A stretch of 64,000 nucleotides of DNA, taken from the NCBI RefSeq assembly GCF_028769735.1, contig NC_088200.1, forward strand, positions 71,549,046 to 71,613,045, written 5' to 3'. The notes beneath the pieces are model-generated. The model was given only the letters and a program-made list of their open reading frames with translations. It searched no databases and had not been told where the DNA came from. Source of the DNA: Zonotrichia leucophrys gambelii (Eukaryota; Chordata; Aves; Passeriformes; Passerellidae). The position numbers and the translations under genes were made by a program. Below, in pieces: positions 42,993-55,295 of the stretch (position 1 is the stretch's first letter; each line of letters starts with the position of its first letter).

Positions 42993-45900
42993 TTAGTCTG
43001 TAATTTATGCAGCTAATATGAAAATTCTAGCCAGTAAGTTGTCACCTCCAGGGTTCAGACAGCAAGTTCTTAGTCTTAAAAGGACTCCCCCAATTAAACA
43101 GGCAGCCTCATCAAGCCAGTGAGGTGAAAGGATCTGTAATGAACCACTGTGACAGCAGTGGGGATGCTGTACAGGGTATACAGGAGGTCTGAACACATTT
43201 GTTTTGCCTGGGATAAACAATAGAAAACTGTTGTTTTAGTCACATTAAAGGAGGAATAGCTCAGCCATACATAGAAACCAGTACCAGCTGAGCTATAACC
43301 ATGCAAGCCTGGGTGAAGACACATTAATACCCAACACAACAGTTTGAGGGAGTGGAAGAAGGAGAAGGGGTTGTCTCTCATCTTCAAAAAGACTGACATA
43401 TATTTTATGGCATTTCCCTATGGAGGAAAGTATTACCCTTCTTTCCAACTTGAATACATAGCTATAACATCTTAAAAAAGGCATAAATATAAGTGGTACA
43501 CACTAGGGAAGTGTTCACTCTGTGTTGTGGCACCTCACCTATTAAAAACAGAAATGCAGTTTGATTTGGTTTTCCCCCTATTTTACTTGGGAGGGCATGG
43601 AAAATTACATAAAAGATGCCTATTTAAAAATGCCTATTGCTTGTTACCCTTTTAAAGTGCAAGTTTCACTAACGCCATGCATAAGTTTTGGCTGAAAAAG
43701 GCTCGGTAAGAGTTGCTCACAAAGCTATCAAAGACATTGTTTGAAACAAGCAACAGCCCTTCCACGTGGACCTTTTATCTGGAAGGGACCTTTTATCTGT
43801 GGAAGTCTCTGCCCCAACACATGATACCACCCTGACCTCCTTCAGCAAGGTCAGCCTATCAGAAAATGTGGAAAACACGAAGGTTTAATTTCCAATTAGC
43901 CACCAAATTCACATGTGCTGTCTCTAAAGCGTTGTTGTCTTTAGCAGGCATGCATCTGATGGCTACAGATGAAAAGATGCTTTTAATTTATTTTTGGAAA
44001 TTAGATTACGCTATCAGTAGCCCGCAGATTGGCGTGCACCCCCTGAATATCACACTTGCTGTCAGACAGCAGTAACAAAGATGCACGTTTGTGTAAAGGA
44101 AACTGTTTTTCATCACTTGCAAGCCACCACCATGCTATTTGGATAAAGAATTCACAGAGATAGAGGCACGGTAGCACAGACAAATAGCATCACAACCTTT
44201 TACCGTGAAGGAAATAGCAAGGAGAGCACATCATCCTTGTCTTCTGCCTTAATACATTCAACTGAGATCAGGTACAGGCAAATCGATTTGATCAGGATAA
44301 ACAAATTACAGTTTTCACTGCACAGAAAGAATAAAAAATGCATAATCCTGAAATAAATTAGAGTAGCAGCTGAATTATTCTGAAAACCTGCACAACCAAA
44401 ATCACAGCAGACACTCCAAATGCAATTGCAATGATAAAAAAAAAAGCCCAACACTGCTACAGGGACACAGAATATGTGTCCATCTTTGTAGGTGTTGAAG
44501 TCCAACACTGACTTTAATTTGACTTTAACTGACTTTTAAACTGACTTGAACTGAGTTTTAAATCTTTAATTTAGCCTTTAGCTCAGGCTTCATGTGAAGC
44601 AACTGACTATAACCTCCTCTCTCACTATAAAATTTACTGTCCTCCTGTCTTGGACACTGAAACCTGTGGAGCATTTCTATGAGAACCACAAAGGTGAGCA
44701 GAGCAAACCCATTACCAGGAGGCCTAAATTTATCATGCAGGTGCTGACAAACCAACTAAAAAAGGAAAAAAAAAATAGTAAGTTTTTCTGCAAAACAAGT
44801 GTTCTTCTCTATCTCTCCTCCTCCAGTAGCCATCTAATCTTAATTTAGGATAGCTGTGGGGAACACATTATCCAGCTACCTCCAGAAAAACACAGAATGT
44901 TTGGATACAGCCCCGATTAAAACAAAACTAATGTGTCAGTCTGGAATAGTGGAAAGCGTCCCTGCTCGTGGAAAGGAGTGGAATGAGCTGTGCTTTATGG
45001 GTGCCCTGTGATCCCGGATTGTGTGGTCGTGCTCTGCCTCCCTCACACAAAGTGCACCAAAATCCCCTTCCCTGAGGCCGTTCTTGCAGCAGGGAATTGT
45101 TTCACACCAGCTCTTTAACAGGCGACTCAGCACTAACAATAGCAACGCAGCTATCTCGGCAAATTACAGCTGAGTGGTGTTTGCCCCACCAGGAGCCCGG
45201 TGCTGAGAGGCTGATAAGCCAAAAAGGCCCCCGGAATTCCCAAAGCAGCGCTAAAACGACGTCAGGAAAAAAAGAAATCTCAAGGCAGTTCATGCTCTAG
45301 AGTCCTGCTGGCATCCTGAACTGGAAAGTGGACTGGTAGAGGAGAAAATGACAAAATAACACAATTTTACATCCAAGGATTCTGAATTTGGGACGGGCGT
45401 GTGAATTGCAGACATAATTCTGTTAAAATTCAGTGTTGTGGGGGGAAAAAGTGTATCATTAAAAAGGAGATGTTCGTTTTCCCCACACACTGCTAAGACT
45501 TTCCTTGCAGCTCAAGCAAGAAACAGTGCAGGTATTTGTCCTTCACCGCCAAAGCCAGGCAGGGGAGCAGCAAACAGCCCCAGGGCGAGGCGGTGGGAGT
45601 GGTTAAAGATCAGGACACCACAACAAACAGTTAACCGGCTGGCACATCGAGATAAACAGCTCTTGCTTACTGCAGGAGTGAAAGAAAACATCATTAACAC
45701 CTCACTAAGCTAATTTGACGAGCAACGTGTCTTTGGTTTGGATCACGTTTCCGAGGTGATTTGGTAAATTTGTAACGGTGAATTTTAAATTTTTTTTTGT
45801 TAGCTTTGTAAATTCCTGCACTTTGCCGCTCCCCCGATGAATTTAAATTTCTCACCATCCTTACAGCTGCTGTAGCTCGCTGGCTCTGCATCATCTGCAG

Positions 45901-46312
45901 ATGTAACTAATGTGCTTTCTACTTCCCCTTTCAGATCATTCAAGAAAACATTATGTAAAACACTGAAGCACTAAACACTTCATTTATACAGAGAAGGAGC
46001 AGGCCTGGAAGAGGTCCCAGGGGACAACAGAGTGACTGTGACTGATACACTGCTGCCCTTCAATATCTGTTCTACTGTTTATTGGGATTTCATTTTTTCA
46101 ATCTTTTTTTTTTTTTTTTAAGGTGTAAGAAGATGAAGACAGAAGCATTTAGAAAACTGTGTTCTCTTAATCAAAAATCAGTCATCATGTATCCACCAGA
46201 CCTTGTATTTTGAGCTTAAGAAATAGAAACAAGAATTAGAAGCTTATGAAAAAATCTCATTTTCCCCTGACCACTTCCCCTGCCCACTATTTCCCTTCTA
46301 GGATGAAGAAAG

Positions 46313-46356
46313 AAATTATCATAATTATAGACAAAATTATCATAATTAAGACAAAA
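46313..46356. repeat. 21-bp AT-rich tandem duplication
   Basis: Two copies of aaattatcataattat/aagacaa, offset by 21 bp, form a short imperfect duplication. Confidence 0.8.
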
Positions 46357-46911
46357 TATTTCAGAAATAACTGAAAAGTTTCTCAGTTTTTCTTCTAGGT
46401 GCTAATGCTTATGGGAAGATGTGCTTCACATAAGGAAATAACAGGTATTAAAAAATGATACAACACATTTTTCATACAAGATTCCAAAACTGAAAGTTTC
46501 ATTATTGTATAGAGACTGAATTTTAATTTTGCACTAAGTAACACATAATCTCCTATTTAATCTTTGCATTACTTCACTAAATATGAGAGTTATGATACCT
46601 AAGGCAATAATTATCAGAAGTTATGCACCGAAAGGAGACATTCACACAGCAATGCCTCTCTTTTAAGTCAGAATCTGAAACTAAACACTGAGTTTACTTC
46701 AAATAACAACAACAACAACTTTTCACTGTGTCTATATGAAAAAAGAAATCATGCTGGAAACTCTCATTACATCTGCTTTGCTGATTGTGATTTCTCTCTG
46801 TATTAGTAAAATATTCTAACAACCTTTTCTAACAATATTTTTTTACACACAGGAATTCTGTACTACCACGAAATTAGATAGATTCTGCCCTTGTTGTCCT
46901 GGCAGGTTATA

Positions 46912-46965
46912 GCCTATATATAGATATAAAGATATAGATGTATGGATAAATATATATGTTATATT
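46912..46965. repeat. Degenerate (TA)/(GATA)-like simple repeat
   Basis: An imperfect mix of TATA and GATA units (ctatatatagatataaagat, then atagatgtatggataaatat). It has no coding content. Confidence 0.75.
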
Positions 46966-47524
46966 TGTGAGATATCTCTCTTCTATTAAATCTTAACCCA
47001 CAGTATTTCAATTTTTCCTTCTCTGTTTCAAAAACCATTTAACAAATAATTTTTGGAGAGAGCACGCTTCACAGACACTTAGGTCTGATTTTGAAATGAA
47101 AATATTCCCAGCGTGTGAACTGAATGACAGAGGTTTAATCACACAAGCCAACCTTGCACAGGCTGTCACAGGCTCTAACTCAGCTCACTCAGCTTCCACT
47201 TCTCCAGCCCCGAGTGCAACAGAGAGAACTTCTCCCATTCCTATTCCAGAGATCCCCATGTTCTTAAATGCCCCTAAAACAGCATTTCAGACTGAGCTAG
47301 CCCACCCCCAACACCGACATCCTCACACACAGACGCTGCCTCCTGCAAGGTATTGCCCAAGCAATGTCCTTTCCCCGGGGAAATATCAAAGAGGAATTTG
47401 TGGAGCAGCTGTGCAGTCCCTGTCCGGCTGCTTGGAGCCCGTGGAAGCAGCTGTGACCCCTGTGCTGCAGCAGGAAAGCCCTGCAGATCCACACAACAAC
47501 AAATCCTTTTGTCACTGCCCTGCT

Positions 47525-47960
47525 CCGAGCACAGAATCACGGGCTCAGAGAATGTGAAGGGTTGGAGGGGACCCTAAATGCCACCCCTGCCGTGGCAGAG
47601 ATATGTTCTGTTCTATGATATGTTCTATTCCACTGTCCCAGGCTGCTCCAAGACCCAATGTCCAACCTGGCTTTGGATCCAGGGACAGCCACAGCTTCTC
47701 TGGGATCCTGTGCCAGGGCATCCCAGGGAACAATTTCTGCCTAATATCTCAGCTAGATTTCCCCTATTTAAATTTGTACCCATTGCCCCGTGTCCTGTCC
47801 CTCCAGCTCCCGACGCAGAGTCCTTTCCCTGCAGCCCCTTCACGTCCTGGAAGGTGCTCTCAGGTCTCCACACAACCTGCTCCTTCACAGGGTGAACAAA
47901 CTCAATTTTCTCAGCCTGTTTTCACAGCAGAGGTGCCCCAGTCCTGCTTGCCAGCTTTGT
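47525..47960 (-). mobile_element. CR1 LINE 3' region, about 435 bp
   Basis: This reverse-complement copy runs from the tail (agaatcacgggctcagagaa, gggttggaggggaccctaaa) into the 3'UTR. Landmarks are ccactgtcccaggctgctcc, ttggatccagggacagccac, cattgccccgtgtcctgtcc and tttctcagcctgttttcaca. Where the family normally has 'gggacacc' after the 'gccatggca' segment, it carries a short duplicated tatgttctgttctatgat-type insertion (about 47602-47633). Open frames across it are not genes. Confidence 0.92.
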
Positions 47961-50261
47961 GGCCACCTAGAAAAATGCTGCTAGAGAAGCTGTTAAAAGC
48001 TGTACAGGTGAGCTACCCTGAAACCCCCTACAATACCTTTGTCTACTGCTGGTGCTGAAAGCAAATTCTTTACTACTGAGCCTGATAATTAAACTGGAAT
48101 TAATTGAATTCCAGAGGAATTGTTACAAAAGGAAGTTGTGCCTTGCCTGTGAGATACAGCAACTTTCTTTTTCTCTGTTGAGAACTGGAGCTCTTGCAAG
48201 ACAGACAGGCTGTGATTCCCTGTTAAATATCAGCTACTTCTCCTACTCCACAGACTCTGAAATAAGGTAGAATCAACACTTGGATAAAAATAAGCTTTCA
48301 CTATGAAAATACCTAAGAATTTAAAAGAGAAAAATGTTAATGAAAATTCATGTACAGGGTTAAAGAATATGACCTACAAATGAATGATGCTGACACTTAC
48401 ACAAAGAAAGTATTGTTACAAGCTTGAATCTGGAAAGCATTATACCATTTTTATTTCTTAAGTCAATCAGTGAGTGGTCTTGATTTTTTAAAGCTGTGCC
48501 ACTATTATCTCAAGGGAAATCATTCAGCAGCAACTATGACATCCCTGGGTGTGGTAGTAAAACGAGTACACTAGACTTGCACAATACAGTGATGACAACA
48601 TGAAAGCAGAAGTTGCTTTTGTAACAGCAGACTCTAGGAAGCTAGAAAAAATTACACAGCACCATGGAAGCCAGGAAATCTGTCAGGTTACATCAGACGG
48701 TGTAAAAATATGATCACCAACTCCAAAAAAACAAGTTTAACACAAAAACTCTGCCTGCAACAAACCTCCCCCCTGACGAAGGCATTGTATCTACTCTTAG
48801 AGCAAAACAGCTGACATGATTTCTCTCAGGTTTTTACCACACACTGCAGAAACCTTCAGAATTGCCATCCTATTAGCTCCATGTCCACTGGAAATTAAAT
48901 TCTTTCTGGATTCACTGTTTTGCATGGGAACAGCTCCCAGGTATTTTCTGGAGAGTGCTGCAGTGTTCCTCACACATCCATGGCGCTGCGGGCCCTGCAA
49001 GGATTGGGGTGCAAGGAGGGAAACCACAGAGAAATTGGGAACATCCCCAGGTGCTCAAACACACTGATAGCCATCCCCACAAGGACAAGGAAGGCCCTGT
49101 TCCTCCTTCCACCCCTCATCCAGCCCGTGCTCAGCCTGGGCAGCAGGCTCTGATCATGAAAGCTCTTGATGGAGTTACTGACTGGGAAGGAGCACTGGAG
49201 GTGTGAACATCATTTTCGTGGGACCTGCAGCTCTGTGCAAGCACAAGAAACAGTGTCACATAAACCCCCTCACACAGGAATATAACTTTTCACAAGGTTT
49301 TCTTCATCTCTTTAGTGTAGCTTGCATATTTTTTCCTAATTTGTCTCCTAAACATACACACATGCCCAATTTGTATCCATTTGTTCCAGGACATGCTCCC
49401 TGGCTTAGAGTGTTCTTTTCCCTCTGTCATGTTCAGACTCCATAATTTATAGATAAATAAATTTCTCAGCCAGTATTTTTTTCTGTTGGACTGAAGCTCC
49501 ATGTAGCTTTGGCTACATACGTTTCCCTTCTCTATCCCTCATACCACACAACCTTCCTCTCAAGTTCAGGTTGCATTTCTTGACTGTGAATGACCAGAAC
49601 TGTACATGTGATTTCAAATATAAACTGTGTTGAAGTAGACAGTGAAAATCCACAGAAAACAGGCACAGACTTTAATACTGATAGTGTTCAAATGTCACAT
49701 AAATCAATCCGCATGTTTCATTTCTTTCCTTTAACTCTGACACATGTACCCTGTGTAAGAATCATCAGGATATAGGAATTATCTACATTTTAGGATGTCT
49801 GGTTCTCCAGATAGTCTTGGAATTAAAAATGGTAAATTAAAATAGTAAGAACATCATAAATTCTTAAATACCCCCCTCCAAGAAAAAAAGAAAACCATGT
49901 ACATAGGTTAGAGTACCAAAAACACGTACTGAGCAAGTAACTACTGGATGTCTTCCATAAAAAACATTGTATCTATATGTCTTTCCTTAAAGCCTTTGGA
50001 AAACTTCCTTGTTTAATCTCTACACTCCTCAGAAACACCATATTTCACATATCTGTACCATCAGCTACTTCTGTGAAGCTTAATCCCACCCAGGCTGAAA
50101 GGGTCTTTAGCTACTGAATTTTGACAGCTGTGGCATGGTCTGGTCAGGATCTACCCAGGCTGGGATTCCACTGCCTCAGAGTGCTCTGGAACCATTTCTT
50201 TCAGTCTTACTCTAAAAAATATTGCTCGAGAGCACTTCCTCTTAACTAACCTTAAACCTAT

Positions 50262-50302
50262 ACACACACACACACACAGATAAATATATATGTATATATA
50301 TC
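50262..50302. repeat. (CA)n followed by a TA-rich tract
   Basis: A pure AC dinucleotide run of 17 bp (50262-50278) is followed by the TA-rich stretch taaatatatatgtatatata. It is a short compound microsatellite. Confidence 0.9.
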
Positions 50303-53300
50303 TGCAAGACCCAAATCGTATCTTTGTAAAAAGTGAGATGCATTTCCAAAAAAGGCATGAACTGAATAAAGTTGCAGAGCATTTGCACTACAGAAATGCT
50401 CATATCTCAAGGTGCTAAGCCACAGAAAGTTGCCCCTCATTTCCCCCCACTCACCCATTTTTTGACCACAGTGCAATTGAATCCCTTAAAATTAAAAATA
50501 CACTGAATACTAAAATGAACTGCTGTGGTAATACTCAGCACTTGTAACATCAGGTATTTCTTCCACTTTTGTCCTTTTTTTTTCCCCAATGGTAATCACA
50601 TAAATTGTTTCCCTTCACCAAGAAAAAAAAAAATCAAAGCAATAGGAGTAAAAAAGCCAGAGGCAAAAATCTATAAAAATCAGGTGCAGAAGTTACTTTT
50701 TAGAACAATAAATATGGAACAGGCAAGTATACCTTATAATTCCACAAACAGTGATAACATGATTCTGTGAAGAACCAACAATTCAAGCACTTTGTTAGAT
50801 TTGGTCTGAAATTACTATTTCACCACGCAAAAACCATCAGGTTTGCACTTTATGCATGCACCCCTTTTATTCCTCTTGTATGCTTCCCCTCTTTTTATCA
50901 TTCCCTTCTGTACTTCAGGCAATACTGTACATCATTCACCTCCCTGCTACCCCTTCTGCCTCTGAAGGGAGCTAACAAAGAGGAGTGAAGCAGCACACCC
51001 TTAAAGGACCTTTATTTTATTTTTTTTTCACCTTTTCCCTCATTAATTCCGTGGCTCCAGGCAGGATCAGATGTGTTCCCACCTCGCAGAGCAGGAGCAA
51101 TGTCTGTGAGCAATGGAACTACTGAAGGCTGGTTTCCTATGGCTATGACTCTTGCGCTGGATCCCCTAATGTCTAAAAAGGTGAGAAATCCAGTCAAAGC
51201 TTTTCCCTTATTTAATGCATTCATAACTTCTCTCCTCCCCCATGAGGATTTGCTAGTGTCTAATAATACAGTTGATCTCATTCCACAGCTTTTTCCAAAG
51301 CAGGCACATGAATAGGGTCTCTTTTTCTCCATCCAGGCACCTATTTCCATGAAACTAGTAGGAACCTGATATCTCTGAGACCTTTACTCCTGTCAAATCT
51401 GTTTGAAATTGTCCAGGAGTTTCAGAAGTTACTGGGGGGAAAGGGAGGAGGCAAGAGGCTGGCAGTCAGCAGAGGCACACAGCATGACCACATAAGCTTT
51501 GTTTCCTTAGGAAGCAGGGTAAAACACTTGCACTTTCTATTATTTTTAAAACCTGCCCTAAATGAATTAGGAAATCAGCTTTACTTAGAGATCTAAACTT
51601 GTTTTCTTCCTTGTTTTTCACGTTATTTATAGTGTGGCAATAATACAATAGACTCTAGACATAACATCTGGATTCAGGTCTCAGGGCTTAAATGCATGAG
51701 CAGTTCCCAACTGTGTTAATTTAGATTTCAGAGGGAAAGCCCTTTGAGATAGCTTATATCAGGATTTATTTCCTAGAGGCAAAGAACAGAACATAGGCTC
51801 ATTACCATAAAACAACTGCCACACAAACTTATCACACAGCACCTTCCTTCAGTTGGAGGCTTGAGCCTCCCTGAAAGTATGAAAGGATACCTGCCAAGGA
51901 TTTTTAATTTGATCTGATGGCTTTTTTGTTTGTTTGTTTTGTTTGTCTTCTTCACTTATATTCAGGTTTCCAAATCAAAAATTAATCCATTAAAAAACCC
52001 ACTTATTTAAGTGGTTTTTAAAAAATCTTACTTAAGCAAAATGCTTAAAGGAGCAGTGCGAAGCTCTTTTTCTGAACAGTCACAAAGCATATGTGGCATG
52101 AACCTGAAACACTGAAAAAAGCACCATGCAAGCCTTTAAAAACCTCCAGAGAAGTTTCTACGAACATTATGAAAGGTAGACCCATATAAATGTGCTTTCA
52201 GCCAGAAATCTACAAAATAAAAGCAAGACTTGCAGGAGTGCTGGTGACATTACTGTCAGTAAAGGTTCCAAGGTAACAAAATATAAATGATTAATACTTC
52301 CAAGATTAAAAAAAACACCACCACATTACGTGCTGCATAATAGGAGTATTTTAATTCTACCTGTCAACTGATCCTATTCCTACATGTGAAGCCCAGACTG
52401 CAGCTTTCCTTTAAAAAAATATAATAAAGCACAACTGAAATGTCTGGAGTAATAACTGTCAGATATGAAGACAACTTGTCTTGGGAGCTGCTTCCCTTCA
52501 AACACTTGACCTTTAGGCTTTGGGAAGTAATGGAAACTATAAAGTGCTGGGTGAATACACCCTTGGAGCTGACGTGCCAACGTTCTGCAGTAATCTGGGT
52601 CTGATTCCCCCTGAATATGCTGGCAGTGAACAGCTCCAGGATTGCACATGACTTTTTTTTCTTTCTCCCCCCCACTTTGGAAAGTAAATGTATAACCACG
52701 TGAATAAGCATGAGATAATGCCTAGACCGAGGCAAAATATAAAAGTGTTCCCAGCTAAGCGCTGCAAATAATTTTCCAGTGTGAGTAATAACACTGCACT
52801 CATTTAGAACAACCATTGACTATTTTCAGGATGGTATTTTACCCTTTGTTTGAAAAAAAAAAAATCCCTTCAGAATGTTGACAGCCACTTGCTGAAACCT
52901 TCAATATCCAAACACCTAACTACTTAACAAAAACTTCATTGAATGAAGTTATTCTATCCCATTCAGAAAAAAAAAAAAGGAACATATTGAAGACTGTTCA
53001 CCTAACCTGAGCAATCTGAACATCTGTCTGTGTTGTGCCCCACCCACAAATGTGGAAATAACTCAATGCATCATGAGATATATGTACTGAGTATGAAAAA
53101 ATTCCAGCAAAGCCAAAATTCCAAGCAGCGCTGAGTTCATAGAAGGACATAAACACTTCTATAAATTGTCAAGACATGAATAGAACATTTCTTTCCATTC
53201 AAGAACCTAAAGAAATCTACAAAGAAAAAAAAAAAAGGCCAAAATGTTATTTTTATAGAAAACCCAAATCTTATTTTCATTATTTTCTTATTTGCATAGA

Positions 53301-55214
53301 TAGAAATCATTGCAACTTCAGGTTCAGGAATGCAATGCAGGTGAAAAAAACTTTACTGATTTCTCTCTCCCAACAGTTACATCCCTATTCTTATTGTTCA
53401 ATTTCACCAGCACAAAAAGATTCCCCCCACCCCTTAGGGAACTCTTTAAGTAAGCTTTAAGATAAATAAGAATGAAAGGAGTGTTTTTAAAAATCAAGGA
53501 GTACTTCACTTTGTTTCACTGTCAGAGAGGCAGAAATTTGACAAGAAACGTTTGTTCTAGCCTACACACTCTGGTAATAGCAGGATGGGTATTTTTACAG
53601 CTAACAGAGATTCTCATTTGGTGGGAGGTGGGTTGAGAGATGCATTCTGCCCCTTCTTGTGTCACAAGGATAACCCCTTGAAGAACAGTGAAGTGTCTGT
53701 GACCACAGTGGTCTCAACATGGAATTAATGACACAGGGGGGGCAGCTCCAACTTGAGCCATTCCCAGGTTCAGCAGGAGCAGGAGAACATCTTGAACTCT
53801 AAACTGATTGTCCACGGGGCCATTTTCCCCAAAAATGTCTGAAGGAACCATTATCAAACCCCAGTCAGAGCTACACATTCTATCATGTAATAATAATTAA
53901 AATAGGACATTTTTATTCCATAGGTAAGGGCCATTTCAGAGCATTAACTGATCATAGGTCATTCCTGAGTGATCAAATGCCACTTCATCTTGAATAATAT
54001 GATTATTAAGCTCTATGTCAGATTCATTCATGGGCACTACAAATTCAACTCCAGCCATAAATTTTTCTATATGGATTATTATAATGATAAAAGGCATCAA
54101 AATCTTTGCATTCAAGAAACCTGTATTAAGTTCTAATAATAGTTCTAATAAAAATAGATTTTCTGAAAATTCAAATCACCTGAATCTATCTGAAGACAAA
54201 AAAACTTTCCTATCTTAAATCTCTTAAATCTCTTACTTAATGCTTTAAATGAACACAATTGTAATACGTCTTCTTACAATGCAAGTTTCTACTCAGATGA
54301 AAAGCTGGAATGGATTCAATTAAAAAATATTTTTCCCTGAAATCTTATAAATTCTCATCTGCAAAAGAAATATAGTTCATAGATAAAAAAGTTAGACTAA
54401 ACTGGTTGCTAGCAACACAAACAAAACATTTACTTTCTTTTTTGCACAATATCATTTTCAAAAGTTTCCATGACGAAGTATTTAGAGAATTAATGTTTTC
54501 TTAAGCCAAGCCAGCCCTGGATGAAGGAAAGCATTTTTTCCTCTCACCATTAGGATCCTATAGAGCACAACTGGAGGCTTCATGGGATCATGTGTTAGAA
54601 CATGAGGTGCTCAGATGAGGCACCAAAAAGCCACATCAGGGCATTTGATTTGGAGAAGAAAACAGCGGCAAAAATTTCCAAGGAATCAAGTGAAATGAGT
54701 GAAGTGTCCTTAATTTTGCAGTCTCCCAGCACAGAGGCAGGGACAGGCTTCCTCTGGATGGCCCCAGGAGTTTGTCAGAGGCCAAGAGCAGAACACTGAT
54801 CACAGAAATGGCAAAGAACCTCAGAATTTAATTTCATCTTTGCAGTCATTTCAGTGGAGGGAGAACATCATTGTTCAGGTCTGTTGTGTTTTATTTTCTT
54901 AATTTTTACTTGCCAGCAAACCAGCCCAAAAGGGAGAATCTGTGGATTTTCTGAAATCTATAGCAGTAGAACTAAAGGTTTCTTATGAACCAGAAAATGC
55001 TGGGATTTTGTGGTTTTGTTTGGCTTTGATTTGTGCTTTGTGCTCATTCAATTTTTAAACATTCATATTATCTTATTAGGATAATAATATAATATTAAGA
55101 TACTAATATTGCTATCTTATTTACTACAGAATAATAAAATACTAGCAGTGTGATCACCTTAAAGAACATCTGGTTGAGCTAGTGCTGTTTAACACAACTG
55201 ATAAGAAGAAAAAA

Positions 55215-55295
55215 TTCCACCAACCAACCAACCAAAAAAAACCCCAAAAAGCAAACAAACAACCCAACAAACAAACAAACAAACAAGCCCATGAA
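55215..55295. repeat. A/C-rich low-complexity tract (CAAA)n
   Basis: Irregular ccaaccaaccaacc and acaaacaaacaaacaaac units. Chance minus-strand open frames here are rich in Phe, Leu, Cys and Trp. Confidence 0.85.

Larger units (their letters stand above)
42993..47524. other. Intronic DNA between CR1 copies
   Basis: Mostly AT-rich. A CpG-bearing block at about 45,000-45,300 stands out (see findings). A tandem pair of ggaccttttatct (43,768-43,803) gives two GATA-type cores. An imperfect actgactttaa-type repeat lies at 44,503-44,556 and an (AAC)n run at about 46,703-46,718. Confidence 0.55.

Noticed and set aside
43293..43484. Minus-strand frame considered as XRCC4 exon 3
   Set aside because: Vague resemblance (YVFKLE, LFEDE) but no real alignment to the head-domain strands and no donor in the phase exon 4 requires.
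51012..51350. Minus-strand frame resembling a CR1 reverse-transcriptase segment (alternating hydrophobic residues after a Gly-Lys-Ser)
   Set aside because: Only a few scattered residues fit. No conserved RT block could be found.
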